A stretch of DNA of 64,000 nucleotides from CAZFYZ01 sp964523735 (GCA_964523735.1 CAZFYZ010000003.1:22932-86931), one strand, 5' to 3'; positions 15,585-26,013 are shown, counted from the first letter of the stretch. The notes: a model not told the origin generated them from the letters alone. Program-made: numbers and translations.

Positions 15585-17105
15585 ATGGCAAACACAGTAG
15601 ATCGCGAGACACTGAGCATGCTCCCAGACCTGCCCGAGCTGGAGTCGGTGGAGGCCAACATTCGCGGCCACCTGATCGCAGTGGTTGTTGCGTTGGTCTT
15701 CGCGGGAGGCTTCCTGTCTGTCATACTCTGGGTCTATCTGACAGCTCTGCAATCCACGGCCGATCTGCGCAACATCATTGTGATCAGTGCGGCGATATCA
15801 GCGGGCCTATGCCTGTGGCTGCTCTATCGGCTCGTCTTCGACGACTTCGCCTGGCATAGCGACAGCACGGGTCTGTTTCAACGCAACCTTGTTCGCCGCA
15901 AGTTCACTCCGTGGGACCGGATGAGCGGAGCTCCGGCGAGGCTCATCAAGCTGGCAACTCAGATGTACAGTCTTACTGCGCTTGCGGCCTCGGTTTGGCA
16001 GCATTGCAGGAGGCATAGAGTACCAGGTGCGGAGTTATCTATGCTAGCGCAGAGCTTCTGGGGTGTGGTACCAGACGAAGTGCCGACGGTGATCGAGTGG
16101 GAGGACCCCAAGAACGTGCGTCGCGCCTACCGCGCGTGGGTGGCGACCGGCTTAGTGCTTGCGGCAATCGGCTTGGGGCTGTTTGCCGCATCGTTCGTCT
16201 GCCGATGCGCCGACGACCTCCGCTTCTTTGCATTCATCCTGGGACTGTATGTGCCACTGTTCGTGCTTGTTCACGCGTTCGGGTTGCGGTCTCGAGCCTC
16301 TTTCGTCCAGCTCGATTCGCTGTCGCTTCAGGTGCATACGCTGAGAGGGCTAATAGGACTAGAAGCCGCTCAGGTGGTTCGCGCCAGGTGGCTAGCTGAT
16401 GGGCTGAGTCTGCACACAGCAGAACAGCGAGTGGTGATTCCTTCCGGCGTGGAGCACGAGGAAACTGGCAAACTCATACTCGCCATCGTCAGATGGTTGA
16501 GGTCGGCGGCTCACCCAATTCCGGTCACCATACCACCATCGTTGCGCTCATACCCGTGTGCCAGCCCGGAGGAAGCCAGCGAGATAGCTGCTGACACGGC
16601 CAAACTGAGAACGAGCCTTGGCGAGAGGATCGTATCGGCCGCCCTCCCAATCATGCTGCTGGTGGTCCCGGCTCTCGGGGCATCGTTCGACGGGTCGATG
16701 AACCGCGTCATCGGTATGGCTATTGCGGGGGGAGGTGTGGTGCTGGCGGCTGCCATCTGGTGGCTGGCGAACAGTTACTCCATGATTGCCGACTCCGACG
16801 GGCTGACGAAGACATTCCTGTGGTGGAAACGTCGCTTGCTATGGATTGATGTCAGCGACTATACGCAGAGCAGACCGATGGGCAGCCGGAGCAGAGACGT
16901 CAGAGCATACGGGACAGTGCAAACGTTTCGAACTGCGGACGGCCGCATCGCGATGCGGTTCTCTCTGGATGTTGGATCGGGTAAGGACCGGGAACGCCTC
17001 ATGAGATTCATCCACGGCCGCCTCGCCGAGCATCTGCCGCCTGAGAAGCTCAACAAGCCCTGGAAGTCAAGACCGTGGGAGCCGCCCACGGCCTTGACTG
17101 AGTGA
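15585..17105 (+). CDS. Multi-pass membrane protein of unknown function
   Basis: The 506-residue protein has about six hydrophobic segments in three pairs (around 30-52 and 64-84, 181-205 and 212-235, 352-372 and 381-402). They separate soluble stretches that may be PH-like domains (for example SLQVHTLRGLIGLE and SDGLTKTFLWWKRRL). The paired-TM plus soluble pattern appears three times, suggesting internal duplication of a bPH-type unit. I do not recognise the family. The ATG at 15585 has only a weak ribosome site. The gene ends 2 bp before the convergent metallopeptidase. Confidence 0.65.
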   Translation: MANTVDRETLSMLPDLPELESVEANIRGHLIAVVVALVFAGGFLSVILWVYLTALQSTADLRNIIVISAAISAGLCLWLLYRLVFDDFAWHSDSTGLFQRNLVRRKFTPWDRMSGAPARLIKLATQMYSLTALAASVWQHCRRHRVPGAELSMLAQSFWGVVPDEVPTVIEWEDPKNVRRAYRAWVATGLVLAAIGLGLFAASFVCRCADDLRFFAFILGLYVPLFVLVHAFGLRSRASFVQLDSLSLQVHTLRGLIGLEAAQVVRARWLADGLSLHTAEQRVVIPSGVEHEETGKLILAIVRWLRSAAHPIPVTIPPSLRSYPCASPEEASEIAADTAKLRTSLGERIVSAALPIMLLVVPALGASFDGSMNRVIGMAIAGGGVVLAAAIWWLANSYSMIADSDGLTKTFLWWKRRLLWIDVSDYTQSRPMGSRSRDVRAYGTVQTFRTADGRIAMRFSLDVGSGKDRERLMRFIHGRLAEHLPPEKLNKPWKSRPWEPPTALTE

Positions 17106-17107
17106 TC

Positions 17108-19963
17108 CTACCACCAATCCCCCGCCTGCCGCAGCAGCAGGACTGGATAGCCGCTCTCGTATGAGCAGATGCCCATTGCCTTGACAAAGGCGCCTTGGGC
17201 AGGAGGAGTGATGTTGCCGCATCTGACGAGCACACCCTTGATTCCCGATGGATCGACCACACCACTTCCATCGTCAAGAGTGAAGCTGTAAGGCGGACCG
17301 ATAGGTCCGTTCGAGTATGTCACGTTGCCCCAAATCTGAACCAGCAGCCCGATTGTGTTAAGCCCCGAGCCGCCGATCACGCCCGGCTGGAGGCCCATCG
17401 CGCCGCCCCCGAGCGCCCGACCGGTCAGGCCCCTGGGTCTCAACGGGGCGAGCGATGTCCCAAGAGGCGCAACTTCCGAGTTCGATAGATGGAGTTCCCC
17501 GGTCGGGCTGTAGTTCAGGATACCGGCGATGTCGATCTGGGCGCCCTGTACCATCTGGTCGGTGCAGTCGGTGCGAACGCCGCATATCCTGCTGTAGTCC
17601 TCCGCGTAGACAACACCCGACTGATAGGAACCGGAGGAGGTCGCGTATATGCCCTTGACCCCGACTGGCAACCCGAGCGCGGCTGTCGTCTTGATGGCCC
17701 CGATCGACGGGTAGAACGTCACCGCCATGATACCGTCGGAGGCCGCCAGAGGCCCCACAAGCCCAGCGGCGTTCCTTGCTCGGACCGTCCCCGTGTAGGT
17801 CGTGCCCATCAGCAGACTGAGGCCGGCGGCCGTGTAGTTGGTGTTCGCATTGCCCATCCACCCGTTCCAGATCGAGTTCCCCGCCTGGTCGGTGATGTCG
17901 AGGGAGTAGTCGGCGATCGGGGAGACATCCTCCGGAGCAGCCGACCAACTGAAGGCCAACTGGTTGTACTGATCTGTCCCCGCGCCGCCATCCAGAACCG
18001 GGGCGGGAGGGCCGGGAGGCGTCAAGTCGATCGTGAGAGGAGCACTCGCCGCGACCGCGCCGTTGAGACCGGCGCCGTTCACGCCTTGGACGTCCGCATA
18101 GCAGGAGTTGCCGTGCTGCAAGGTCAGGCCGCCGAACGTGCACATCGTCTGCGGCAGCGGGACGTATAGGCTCGCGATCGGAGCGAAGACGCCATTCCTG
18201 CGCAGCGTCACCTGGTGGCCGACTGTGCCGCTCTCCGGGTCGGGCGGCGCGGGAGCCCATGTGACAGTCGCCGTCGTAGGATTGGATGAGTACGGAGCCT
18301 CAATTATCGTCGCGAACGGCGGCGGGGCTGGCGGAGACGTCGTGTCGATGATGATGTAGATGGGTGAAGCGACAGAACCGGTGTTGCCGAAGTTGTCTGA
18401 ACCAAACATCAGCACGAAGTGGGTACCGTTCGTCTGAGCAGCGCTGGTGAAGTCGAAGCTCTCCACGTCGCTATCGAACGTGCCATCGCTGGGAGTCGTC
18501 GGAAGAGCGGGAGTGCTGTCCACGCTGTAGCTGGCCGTGACTCTGTTGATGCTCACCGGAGTGCGAATCGTTGACGGCCAAGCGCCAGCCTGAACCGTGC
18601 CATGGCCCGTGATCTGTGGATTGCTCGAGTAGGGTGGGCTGTAGAAGTCGAGATAGGCGGATGGGAACGTGATCGGCGCATCCACCGGATCGAGTATGCC
18701 GTCGCTGTCCGAGTCTCGCCAGCCCACATGCCCCTTCGTAAACGTGCACAACTGAAGAGTGTTGCTCGCCATCAGGCAGGTGACAGGACTGGCGGTGCAG
18801 TTGACACAGTTGCCGTTGGTAACACCCAGGTAGCCGTAGTTCGAGCAAGTGCAGGTGCCCGCGCCGGCGTATTCGTCGGGCGCGCCGAAGATGTGGCCTG
18901 TCTCATGAGCAAGGACCTGATTCATCCGGGAGAGCGCCCACTGGCCCGTTGGAGTTCCGTTATCGTACGTCATGACCACGTAGGGGCCATAGAGGTAGGC
19001 GAACGCCGAGGCGGAGTTGGGGAACATGCCATCCGAGTCATTCAGGCTGTCTGCGACGAAGACTGAGTAGGCCCAGTCGGTCGAGTAGGTTTGTCGCATC
19101 CAGTTGTCATAAGCGTAAGCCTGCGCGAATGCGGTCAGGCCGGAGAAGCCCATGGTCGTCAGGGCACTTCCCACCCAAGCAGTCTCGCCGTTGTTTGCCG
19201 AGGAGATGCTGATGGGCTCGAGTGGAATCGAGACGCCCAGACGCTGGTCATAGAAGAACGTCAGGCGAGCGGCCGTGCCACCCTGAGTGCCCCACCAGGT
19301 TGCACCAGCCACTATCTTGTTGTAGACAAGCTGCCGCCTGTTCTGGCCGGGGTAGGCGGCATCGAAGTTCGCCCAGTTCTCCCCGTTGCCGGTCGATTCC
19401 GGCAAGACCACGCCAATGGCCACGCTGCTGATCATGAACTCGCTTGTCTGGAACTGGCCAGGGGCGCCGACCTGTGGTCGCGCGGTTGTTCCGCCTGGTT
19501 TGGCTGGAAGAGGCTCGCCTTCCACTAGTGGGCCAAGCGCGTCGTCTGGACACGGCTGGAGTTCAGGCGGGGGCGGGGGCTCATCAATGTGCTCGAGCAG
19601 ATAGTCGTAAGCCCCAGCCGCGTAGATGGCCTCCTCACCCATCGGATCCACTACTCCAATGGGCAGAGGGCCACGAAGAACCTGTGTTACGAAAGGCCGG
19701 CTCATGATCAGGGGTTCCGCGCCAGGTGGAAGGGTGGCTATCAAGCAACATCCAGTCAACTCAAGAGCTGGGCCGTGGACAGGCATCACGTGGTAGACCT
19801 GGCCACCGACCTCGGCTGCGGCAGACACAACGTCATGCGCAGCTTGGATAGGCATTCCGGCGCCTTCCATCACGACAAACGCCGGGTCAGGCAACAGACC
19901 CGCCGAGGCGGGCATAGTGGTGAGGCAGAACAGGACCGACAGGATGCGAACAAGGACTTTCAT
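17108..19963 (-). CDS. Secreted zinc metallopeptidase with FN3-like and OB-fold modules
   Basis: The 951-residue protein has a signal peptide (MKVLVRILSVLFCL, ending near ASA) and a gluzincin/metzincin-type HETGH motif at about residues 353-357, followed by GAPDEY. Ig/FN3-like domains follow (PSAYLDFYSPPYSSNPQ; TVTWAPAPPDPESG; LAFSWSAAPEDVS), then a C-terminal OB-fold pair (FTLDDGSGVVDPSG near 910). The family resembles exported peptidases whose propeptide region precedes the catalytic domain. The frame runs to 20032, but I take the ATG at 19963, which has GGGGAG upstream. A TTGACA-N17-TATCCA promoter lies about 120 bp further up. Confidence 0.82.
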   Translation of the reverse strand: MKVLVRILSVLFCLTTMPASAGLLPDPAFVVMEGAGMPIQAAHDVVSAAAEVGGQVYHVMPVHGPALELTGCCLIATLPPGAEPLIMSRPFVTQVLRGPLPIGVVDPMGEEAIYAAGAYDYLLEHIDEPPPPPELQPCPDDALGPLVEGEPLPAKPGGTTARPQVGAPGQFQTSEFMISSVAIGVVLPESTGNGENWANFDAAYPGQNRRQLVYNKIVAGATWWGTQGGTAARLTFFYDQRLGVSIPLEPISISSANNGETAWVGSALTTMGFSGLTAFAQAYAYDNWMRQTYSTDWAYSVFVADSLNDSDGMFPNSASAFAYLYGPYVVMTYDNGTPTGQWALSRMNQVLAHETGHIFGAPDEYAGAGTCTCSNYGYLGVTNGNCVNCTASPVTCLMASNTLQLCTFTKGHVGWRDSDSDGILDPVDAPITFPSAYLDFYSPPYSSNPQITGHGTVQAGAWPSTIRTPVSINRVTASYSVDSTPALPTTPSDGTFDSDVESFDFTSAAQTNGTHFVLMFGSDNFGNTGSVASPIYIIIDTTSPPAPPPFATIIEAPYSSNPTTATVTWAPAPPDPESGTVGHQVTLRRNGVFAPIASLYVPLPQTMCTFGGLTLQHGNSCYADVQGVNGAGLNGAVAASAPLTIDLTPPGPPAPVLDGGAGTDQYNQLAFSWSAAPEDVSPIADYSLDITDQAGNSIWNGWMGNANTNYTAAGLSLLMGTTYTGTVRARNAAGLVGPLAASDGIMAVTFYPSIGAIKTTAALGLPVGVKGIYATSSGSYQSGVVYAEDYSRICGVRTDCTDQMVQGAQIDIAGILNYSPTGELHLSNSEVAPLGTSLAPLRPRGLTGRALGGGAMGLQPGVIGGSGLNTIGLLVQIWGNVTYSNGPIGPPYSFTLDDGSGVVDPSGIKGVLVRCGNITPPAQGAFVKAMGICSYESGYPVLLLRQAGDWW

Positions 19964-20089
19964 CTCTCCCCTCGCGTGCCGGACGTTGTGCAGCGTAAGC
20001 GATACTGAGACGACTACTACTGCCAGCGTCACGAGTTCGTCCCAGGTGTGCCCGATCTGTAGGCAAAGCCTGGCGTTCGAATCACTGCA

Positions 20090-20118
20090 TGGATAGCATG
20101 CAATCGGGAGTTTGTCAA
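20090..20118 (-). promoter_or_regulatory. Sigma-70-type promoter of the metallopeptidase gene
   Basis: On the minus strand TTGACA (20118-20113), 17-bp spacer, TATCCA (20095-20090). Confidence 0.55.
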
Positions 20119-20160
20119 GATCAGGACGGACAGAAGCCTGATCTATGACGCACAGAAGTC

Positions 20161-20919
20161 CTACTTCTTATCGCGCGTTTCGGTTCTATGCTGTAGGAAC
20201 CACCCCGGCAGGTCCGCCTCGGCGTAGGCGGAGTCCCAGGAGCCGTGGCCGACTCCGGGGTAGATCGTGAGCTTGCACGACCCGCCGGCCTCCTGCAGAT
20301 ACCTCTCCATCTCCCTGGACCTCTCAACGGATACGACCTCGTCTTGCTCTCCGTGGAACACCCAGATCGGCATCTTCGTGAGCTTGCGAGCAATGCTCTG
20401 GTCACCCCAGCCGCAAATCGGGGCGATGGCCGCGAAGAGATCGGGATGCCTGGCCGCGACTGCCCACGTGCCGTGCCCGCCCTGCGAGAGGCCGGTGAGG
20501 TAGATGCGCGAGGGATCGACGTTGTACTCCCGCCGGGTCTGCTCCAGGGCCGCCATTACCATCGCATCCTCGTCCTCCCAGTTGTCTGTGGCAATCTGCT
20601 TCTGGGGGAAGATGACGATGAAGGGCCATCGGTTCACATCCAGTAGAATCGATCTGCCCAAACCGACCGCGACTTGTTTCCAGCCGTCGGTGCCGCACTC
20701 GCCCCTCCCGTTGAGGAAGATGATCGTGGGCATGGGGGATCTCGGGTCGTAGTTGGCGGGGATGTAGACGACGTACTTGGTGTCCTTGCCGTCTACAGCG
20801 ACGGTCTTGGCGAGGAAGCCTTTAGCGGCAGCGGGATCAGTGCTGCTCGCATCTGCTGCCCCCACTGACGCGGCAGTGAGAAGTGATGATACCGTAAGGA
20901 TCGGAATCAGGCTGCTCAT
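20161..20919 (-). CDS. Exported alpha/beta hydrolase (PHB depolymerase/esterase-like)
   Basis: The 252-residue protein has a signal peptide to about residue 22. A catalytic triad is visible: S145 in the elbow GLSQGGHG, D193 in HGEQDEVV and H225 in GVGHGSW. The oxyanion region and IFLNGRGECG resemble the single-domain carboxylesterase/PHB depolymerase-like proteins often attached to polysaccharide utilisation loci. The substrate cannot be inferred. It stands alone, upstream of the metallopeptidase with its own spacing of about 200 bp. Confidence 0.85.
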   Translation of the reverse strand: MSSLIPILTVSSLLTAASVGAADASSTDPAAAKGFLAKTVAVDGKDTKYVVYIPANYDPRSPMPTIIFLNGRGECGTDGWKQVAVGLGRSILLDVNRWPFIVIFPQKQIATDNWEDEDAMVMAALEQTRREYNVDPSRIYLTGLSQGGHGTWAVAARHPDLFAAIAPICGWGDQSIARKLTKMPIWVFHGEQDEVVSVERSREMERYLQEAGGSCKLTIYPGVGHGSWDSAYAEADLPGWFLQHRTETRDKK

Positions 20920-21090
20920 ACCGACAGCTTCTTAGATGGTGGCAGAATTCCTCTTGCGGTGTGCGTTCAGTTTTGCTGAGTGCCTGCCAGGGTATCAACT
21001 ACCTGACTCTCTGATCGACGCTGAACGTGGCAACCGGGCCTGTCCACGATGGGCGTCGCGCATTGATCCGGAGACTCAAGGGGAAAAGAG

Positions 21091-24000
21091 ATGATAACAG
21101 ACTCGTCCACCTGCCCATCGGTGGCGCGTCAGGCCCGGACGTCCGGCCGTGAAAGGCTGGGCTTGGTACTGCTTGCCGCGCTAGCGCTCGTGCTGCCGAT
21201 GTCAATATCCGCCTATGGCGGTTCGATCACCGTGCCTCTTGGTGAACTCCCAGCCTCCGCACAGGCACTGTCCGCTTCGATCAACTCGATCCACACGGGC
21301 GCAATCGAGATTCCCGGCTTCGCCATGGCCGGAGCCAGCGGTTCGCCCGCTCTGCCAAGCCGCATCATCTACATAGCCCTGCCGCCGGAGGCTGATCTCG
21401 GCTCAGTAACGATCGAGACAACGGGGCTGTTGACCCGCATGATGCCAGGTACATATGACATCTCGCCTGTTTCGGAAGCGGCTCCGCTTGACTCTGCGAC
21501 GGAGCCTGCGCCTGGGATCAGAAACGCCGCGATCTATGGGCAGGACGAGTTCTGGCCTGCCCAGCATCTCAGGGTATTGGGGACCGGACACCTTCGCACC
21601 TGGAAGGTGGCGGCTGTGGAATATACCCCCTACAGCTACAACCCAGTGAGCGGCAGACTGCGGACCATCACCTCCAGGGCCGCAAGGCTCTCGTTCACTT
21701 CTGCGGGCACACGAGAGGCAGTCGCCGACCCGGTCGCGCGGGAGGTGTCACGTATCTGTGCCAACGCGAGCGAGGCAGCCACCTGGTATCATTCGGAAGA
21801 AAGCCAGCAGTCGAGCCAGGGCTACGCAATCATCACCACTCAGCAGATCGTTGACTCGAGCACGAAGCTTCGCGGTTTTGCCAACCTGCAGTTCCTGAGG
21901 GGGTTCGATGTACACGTGGCGACCGAGAACGACTGGGGCGGTGGCGCGGGAGATGCGGCGGCAGAGAACATCAGGCAGTGGCTCGCCGCCAACTACCTGA
22001 ACCTGGGATTGCGCTACGTCCTGCTGATCGGGAACCCCGATCCGGCCAATGGCGACGTGCCGATGAAGATGCTTTGGCCGCGCTACCGCTACACGTCTTA
22101 CCGAGAGGCACCGTCCGACTACTATTACGCTGACCTGACGGGTGACTGGGATATCGACAAGGACGGGTTCTATGGCGAACTGCCTGACGACTTCTCGGGC
22201 GGGGGGATCGACAGGCTGCCCGAGGTCTACGTCGGCCGCATTCCGTTCTACGGCAGCATCGCCGACCTCGACCGAATCCTCCAGAAGACCATGGACTACG
22301 AATCCCAGGCCCTTGGTGACTGGGCCAGCAGAGCGATCCTCGCTATGAGGCCTCTGGATTCTACGACACCTGCCTACCGACTGGGAGAGAACATCCGGCA
22401 GAGCTTCGTGGACCCGCTGGGTTTCACGGCTACCAGGCTCTACCAATCGGACTACGGCCTGGTTCCCCCACCCGATAGAATGCCGTGTACTTACGACGCG
22501 ATGGCCAGTGAGTGGTCCACCGGAGCCGGGTTTGTGTGCTGGATGGCACATGGCGGGGCAACGTCGGCAGATGCAGTGATGAACTCGAGCCTGTGCAGCA
22601 GCCTGGACGACTCGAAACCATCGATCGTCTTCCAAGCCTCCTGCTACAACGGCTCCCCCGAATCGCCAGACAACCTTGCCTATTCGCTCCTACGTAACGG
22701 GGCGGTAGCGACGGTTGCGGCATCGAGGGCGTGCTGGTACTACATAGGCGAGAGTGACTTCACGAACTCGGACAGTGCCGGGGGCATCGCCTATCAGTAT
22801 GCCGGGCTGGTGATGTCGAACAAGAGCTGCGGGCAGGCGATCTCCGATGCCCGACTGAGGGTACCGGCGTGCCTTTGGCAGAACCATCTCGTGTTCAACC
22901 TCTATGGTGATCCGTCGGCGGGGTTCGGCGGACCCGTGCCTGGGGCCGTGGCGGGAATGGTTTCGACCGTCACTGGAGAGCCCGTTTCAGGAGCCGTTGT
23001 TGAGACAGCGGACCGCGATGCGTCGGCTCTGACGGCAGATGATGGAAGCTATCTACTGCGAGGGCTCGCAGTCGGGGCGCAACAAGTAGTTGTCTCGGCT
23101 GAAGGCTTCTGCTCTCAGACTTTCACTGAGGTCCCCGTCAGCCATGCAAGCACTACTAGACTAGATGCCTATCTGTCGCGGGCGTCCTATGGCGCGATAG
23201 CCGGACGAGTCTGCGACGCATACGGCGCGCCCCTGCCTGATGCAGTTGTGCGGGTGGAGAACACCGGACTCAGCGCGACCTCGGGCGCTGACGGAAGCTA
23301 CTTGATAGCTGACGTGCCGGTGGGCCACTACAGGCTCGTGGCATCCAAGCACCCGTTAACTCAGGAGACGATCCCGGAGTGCGCGGTGGCGGAAGGCAGT
23401 GTAACGGTGGTGGACGTAATGCTGGCCTGTGAGAGCGGCAGTGCCATCGTCAACGGCGGATTTGAAGAGGAGTTCGTGGACGGCGTGGCCATAGGCTGGA
23501 CGGCTTATTCGACCGCTGGCTACTCCGGCTTTCCGATGCAAGGCCCTAACTACCGGAAGTACGGCAAGTCTTCGCAGGCCCTGTTGGCGCCTCCGGGCGT
23601 GGAGGGCGCGTCAGTCGGCATCTGCCAGGCCGCCAATGTGCTGCCGGGGAAACGGTACTCGCTGGTGGTGTGGGCTCGAGACGGCGTGGAGGGAGAGGAC
23701 ATAGATCCGGCCGGGACGATCGTCTGCCGGCTCGGATATGACCCAACCGGAGGCTCCAACCCAACTGCCCCAAGCGTTGTATGGCGCGCCTGCGATCCAA
23801 TCCACGATGTCTGGCGAGCAGTATTCACCGACCTGACGCCTCACACCACAACCATGACCGTGTTTCTGGAGGCCAGACGGGCCTCCACAGGCGGCAGTCA
23901 AGACTGCTGCGCGTGGTTCGATGGAGCGGCGCTGATCGGCCCGGTGGCCTCGCCCTCTGTGCCCTTGGTGAGCGTTCCCAGCCTCTACATGACCGAGGAC

Positions 24001-24786
24001 GAGGCCCTGTTCGCAACCTGGTCCTGTCCCGATCTTGATATAGCGTCCTATGAGTGGGCTGTGGGTTCGACCGCTGATGAGAGCGGCGTGCTGCCAGGCG
24101 GGGAATGGGCCAGTGCAGGACTACAGACTGCTGGCGAGAGGCGGGGAGTGCCTCTGGCAAACGGTGACGCGGTGAAAGTGATCGTTCGGGCCAGAAACCA
24201 GGCGGGCGGCCTGAGTGGAATCGGAGCGTCCCAAGCGATCAGAGTAGTCGCGGAAGTCGCGAGCATAGCCGATGCAAAGAGTCTGCCGGATGGCGTGTGG
24301 GTGCGCCTGAAGAACGTGCGGGTGAGCAGGATGGGACTTGGGCCTGTCTGCTATGTGCAGGAGGCTGATCGGAGCGCGGGGATCGAGGCTGTCGGCGATC
24401 GGTCCCGAATGCCTTACGTCGCGCCGGGGACCAAGGCCACACTGATCGGGCGTCTGGCGAGCCGGGGACCGATGCGGATAATGGCTGATGCCGAACTGAT
24501 GCCCTCTGTCGTCATCGCCGCTCCACGACCTATTGGGGTTCGCGCGAGCTGGCTCAACGACAGTTCGAGCGACTACACTGGCATGCTCATCATGGTCATT
24601 GGCCGCGTCACGAACGCGGCATCTGATGGGTTTGCGGTTGATGATGGCTCAGTCCCCGGAGGCATCCCCGTGATCCGTGAGACACCCGTGCCCGTTGATG
24701 TGGGTGGGTTCGTCAGGGTCATCGGGATCTGGACTCCGGACGGGCTCGTGCTATGCGGCGAGGGGGATCTTGCCAAACTGAACTGA
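21091..24786 (+). CDS. Secreted C25 (gingipain-like) cysteine peptidase with CnaB-like and OB-fold modules
   Basis: The 1231-residue protein has an N-terminal signal (about 24-50) and a propeptide-like region, then a peptidase C25 domain. Its motifs are YAIITTQQIV, LLIGNPDP, LPEVYVGRIPF, WMAHGG with H487 and FQASCYNG with C518; His and Cys are about 31 residues apart, as in gingipains. Two carboxypeptidase-regulatory/CnaB-like repeats follow (GMVSTVTGEPVSGAVVETA, then GRVCDAYGAPLPDAVVRVE). Next comes a jelly-roll-like domain with two OB-fold modules at the C-terminus. The last 36 bp overlap the end of the convergent metallophosphatase gene. It probably degrades extracellular protein. Confidence 0.88.
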   Translation: MITDSSTCPSVARQARTSGRERLGLVLLAALALVLPMSISAYGGSITVPLGELPASAQALSASINSIHTGAIEIPGFAMAGASGSPALPSRIIYIALPPEADLGSVTIETTGLLTRMMPGTYDISPVSEAAPLDSATEPAPGIRNAAIYGQDEFWPAQHLRVLGTGHLRTWKVAAVEYTPYSYNPVSGRLRTITSRAARLSFTSAGTREAVADPVAREVSRICANASEAATWYHSEESQQSSQGYAIITTQQIVDSSTKLRGFANLQFLRGFDVHVATENDWGGGAGDAAAENIRQWLAANYLNLGLRYVLLIGNPDPANGDVPMKMLWPRYRYTSYREAPSDYYYADLTGDWDIDKDGFYGELPDDFSGGGIDRLPEVYVGRIPFYGSIADLDRILQKTMDYESQALGDWASRAILAMRPLDSTTPAYRLGENIRQSFVDPLGFTATRLYQSDYGLVPPPDRMPCTYDAMASEWSTGAGFVCWMAHGGATSADAVMNSSLCSSLDDSKPSIVFQASCYNGSPESPDNLAYSLLRNGAVATVAASRACWYYIGESDFTNSDSAGGIAYQYAGLVMSNKSCGQAISDARLRVPACLWQNHLVFNLYGDPSAGFGGPVPGAVAGMVSTVTGEPVSGAVVETADRDASALTADDGSYLLRGLAVGAQQVVVSAEGFCSQTFTEVPVSHASTTRLDAYLSRASYGAIAGRVCDAYGAPLPDAVVRVENTGLSATSGADGSYLIADVPVGHYRLVASKHPLTQETIPECAVAEGSVTVVDVMLACESGSAIVNGGFEEEFVDGVAIGWTAYSTAGYSGFPMQGPNYRKYGKSSQALLAPPGVEGASVGICQAANVLPGKRYSLVVWARDGVEGEDIDPAGTIVCRLGYDPTGGSNPTAPSVVWRACDPIHDVWRAVFTDLTPHTTTMTVFLEARRASTGGSQDCCAWFDGAALIGPVASPSVPLVSVPSLYMTEDEALFATWSCPDLDIASYEWAVGSTADESGVLPGGEWASAGLQTAGERRGVPLANGDAVKVIVRARNQAGGLSGIGASQAIRVVAEVASIADAKSLPDGVWVRLKNVRVSRMGLGPVCYVQEADRSAGIEAVGDRSRMPYVAPGTKATLIGRLASRGPMRIMADAELMPSVVIAAPRPIGVRASWLNDSSSDYTGMLIMVIGRVTNAASDGFAVDDGSVPGGIPVIRETPVPVDVGGFVRVIGIWTPDGLVLCGEGDLAKLN

Positions 24787-26013
24787 GCGCGCCGGCCTGG
24801 TAAGGACAAGCTCATCGACTACTGTGCCGTCAGCCTTGACCGTCCTGGTGGTGAGCGTGGTCGCGGTAACTTCTATGACCATATAGTTGGGCTGAGTCAG
24901 CGGATTATAGAAGAAGGCGTTGTGCTTGTGCCTTGATACTCTGCGGTAGGTCTTGGTGCCGCTGCGGCCGATGACGTAGTAGACTACGCCGCCGATCGGA
25001 CGCGTGCGCGCGACCGCGTGGTCGTGACCGCTCAGCACAAGATCGACGCCGTGCTTCTCAAACACAGGGGAAAACGCCTTCCTGATTGCAGTATTGTCTC
25101 TGCCGCGCATCAGCGAGTAGGTAGGCTTGTGGAAGAGGACGATCCTCCAAGTGGCGTCTGAGGCAGCCAGGTCAGCATCCAGCCAGTCGCGCTGTAATGC
25201 CAGCCCGTTACGCAGCCTCTGCTCACTTGTCTGGCTATCAAGCACCACGAAGTGGACAGAGCCGTAGTCCCAGGAGTAGACCTGGTTCTTGAGCTTCTTC
25301 GGGCCGTTCTGGGGGAGACGGAACTGCGCGTTCCAGAAGGCTGGTCTGCGTGTATCCCATGAGCCAATAGTCTCGTGGTTTCCGAACGCGGGCATGACCG
25401 GGATTGTGTCGACCACCCCCGCCGCTGCGGCAAACCAGTCATTCCAGTGCCCGCCACTCTGCCCGACATCGACCATGTCGCCGGTCATTACCATGAACCG
25501 TGTGTCCGGGTTCGCCCGGAAGGCGTTGTGCACGGTCTTGCCCCACGTTGAGTAAGGCGAGCGCCCGCCTGCCACGCTCTGGCTGTCACCGAATGCCAGG
25601 AACTTGAACTTTTCGGCGGTAGGATCGGCGGTTACGAATGTGTGGGTTGGACTCCAGACAACGCCGTCCCCAACCCTGTAGGCGTAACGTGTGCCAGGGG
25701 TAAGGTCTGTCAGCTTCGACGTGAAAAGACGGGACCTGCCGAGGTCGGTGATGAAGTCCGATGGGCTGGCCACGATCCTGCGCGCATCGCTGGCTACCGA
25801 GTCCCCTTCCTGGAACTGCACGAAGCCCATGGTCACAGACGGATCCGTGCGCCAGGTAATGGTCATGCTGGTGGCGGGATTGCCAGTCCAAGTGAGGGTA
25901 ATATGATCCGGTCGAGCCGTAGGGCTGAAGCGCGCGGCCTGGACGCTGACGTTCGAAGGGCAGGCAAGCGTGAGCACAAGCAGCCAGGGCAGTATCAGAA
26001 CAAGACGTCTCAC
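24751..26013 (-). CDS. Exported purple-acid-phosphatase-like metallophosphoesterase
   Basis: The 420-residue protein has a signal peptide, an FN3-like N-terminal domain (HITLTWTGNPATSMTITWRT) and a calcineurin-like domain. The metal-binding motifs are present: GDSQS, MTGDMVD, GNHET, LFHKP and SGHDHAVART. Members hydrolyse phosphomonoesters or diesters outside the cytoplasm. Its GTG start overlaps the gmhB stop by 4 bp (GTGA), so it is translationally coupled to the heptose genes. Confidence 0.88.
   Translation of the reverse strand: MRRLVLILPWLLVLTLACPSNVSVQAARFSPTARPDHITLTWTGNPATSMTITWRTDPSVTMGFVQFQEGDSVASDARRIVASPSDFITDLGRSRLFTSKLTDLTPGTRYAYRVGDGVVWSPTHTFVTADPTAEKFKFLAFGDSQSVAGGRSPYSTWGKTVHNAFRANPDTRFMVMTGDMVDVGQSGGHWNDWFAAAAGVVDTIPVMPAFGNHETIGSWDTRRPAFWNAQFRLPQNGPKKLKNQVYSWDYGSVHFVVLDSQTSEQRLRNGLALQRDWLDADLAASDATWRIVLFHKPTYSLMRGRDNTAIRKAFSPVFEKHGVDLVLSGHDHAVARTRPIGGVVYYVIGRSGTKTYRRVSRHKHNAFFYNPLTQPNYMVIEVTATTLTTRTVKADGTVVDELVLTRPARSVQFGKIPLAA

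Noticed and set aside
21748..22635. 295-codon minus-strand frame
   Set aside because: It is antisense to the catalytic domain of the C25 peptidase, whose H487 and C518 motifs fix the real frame.
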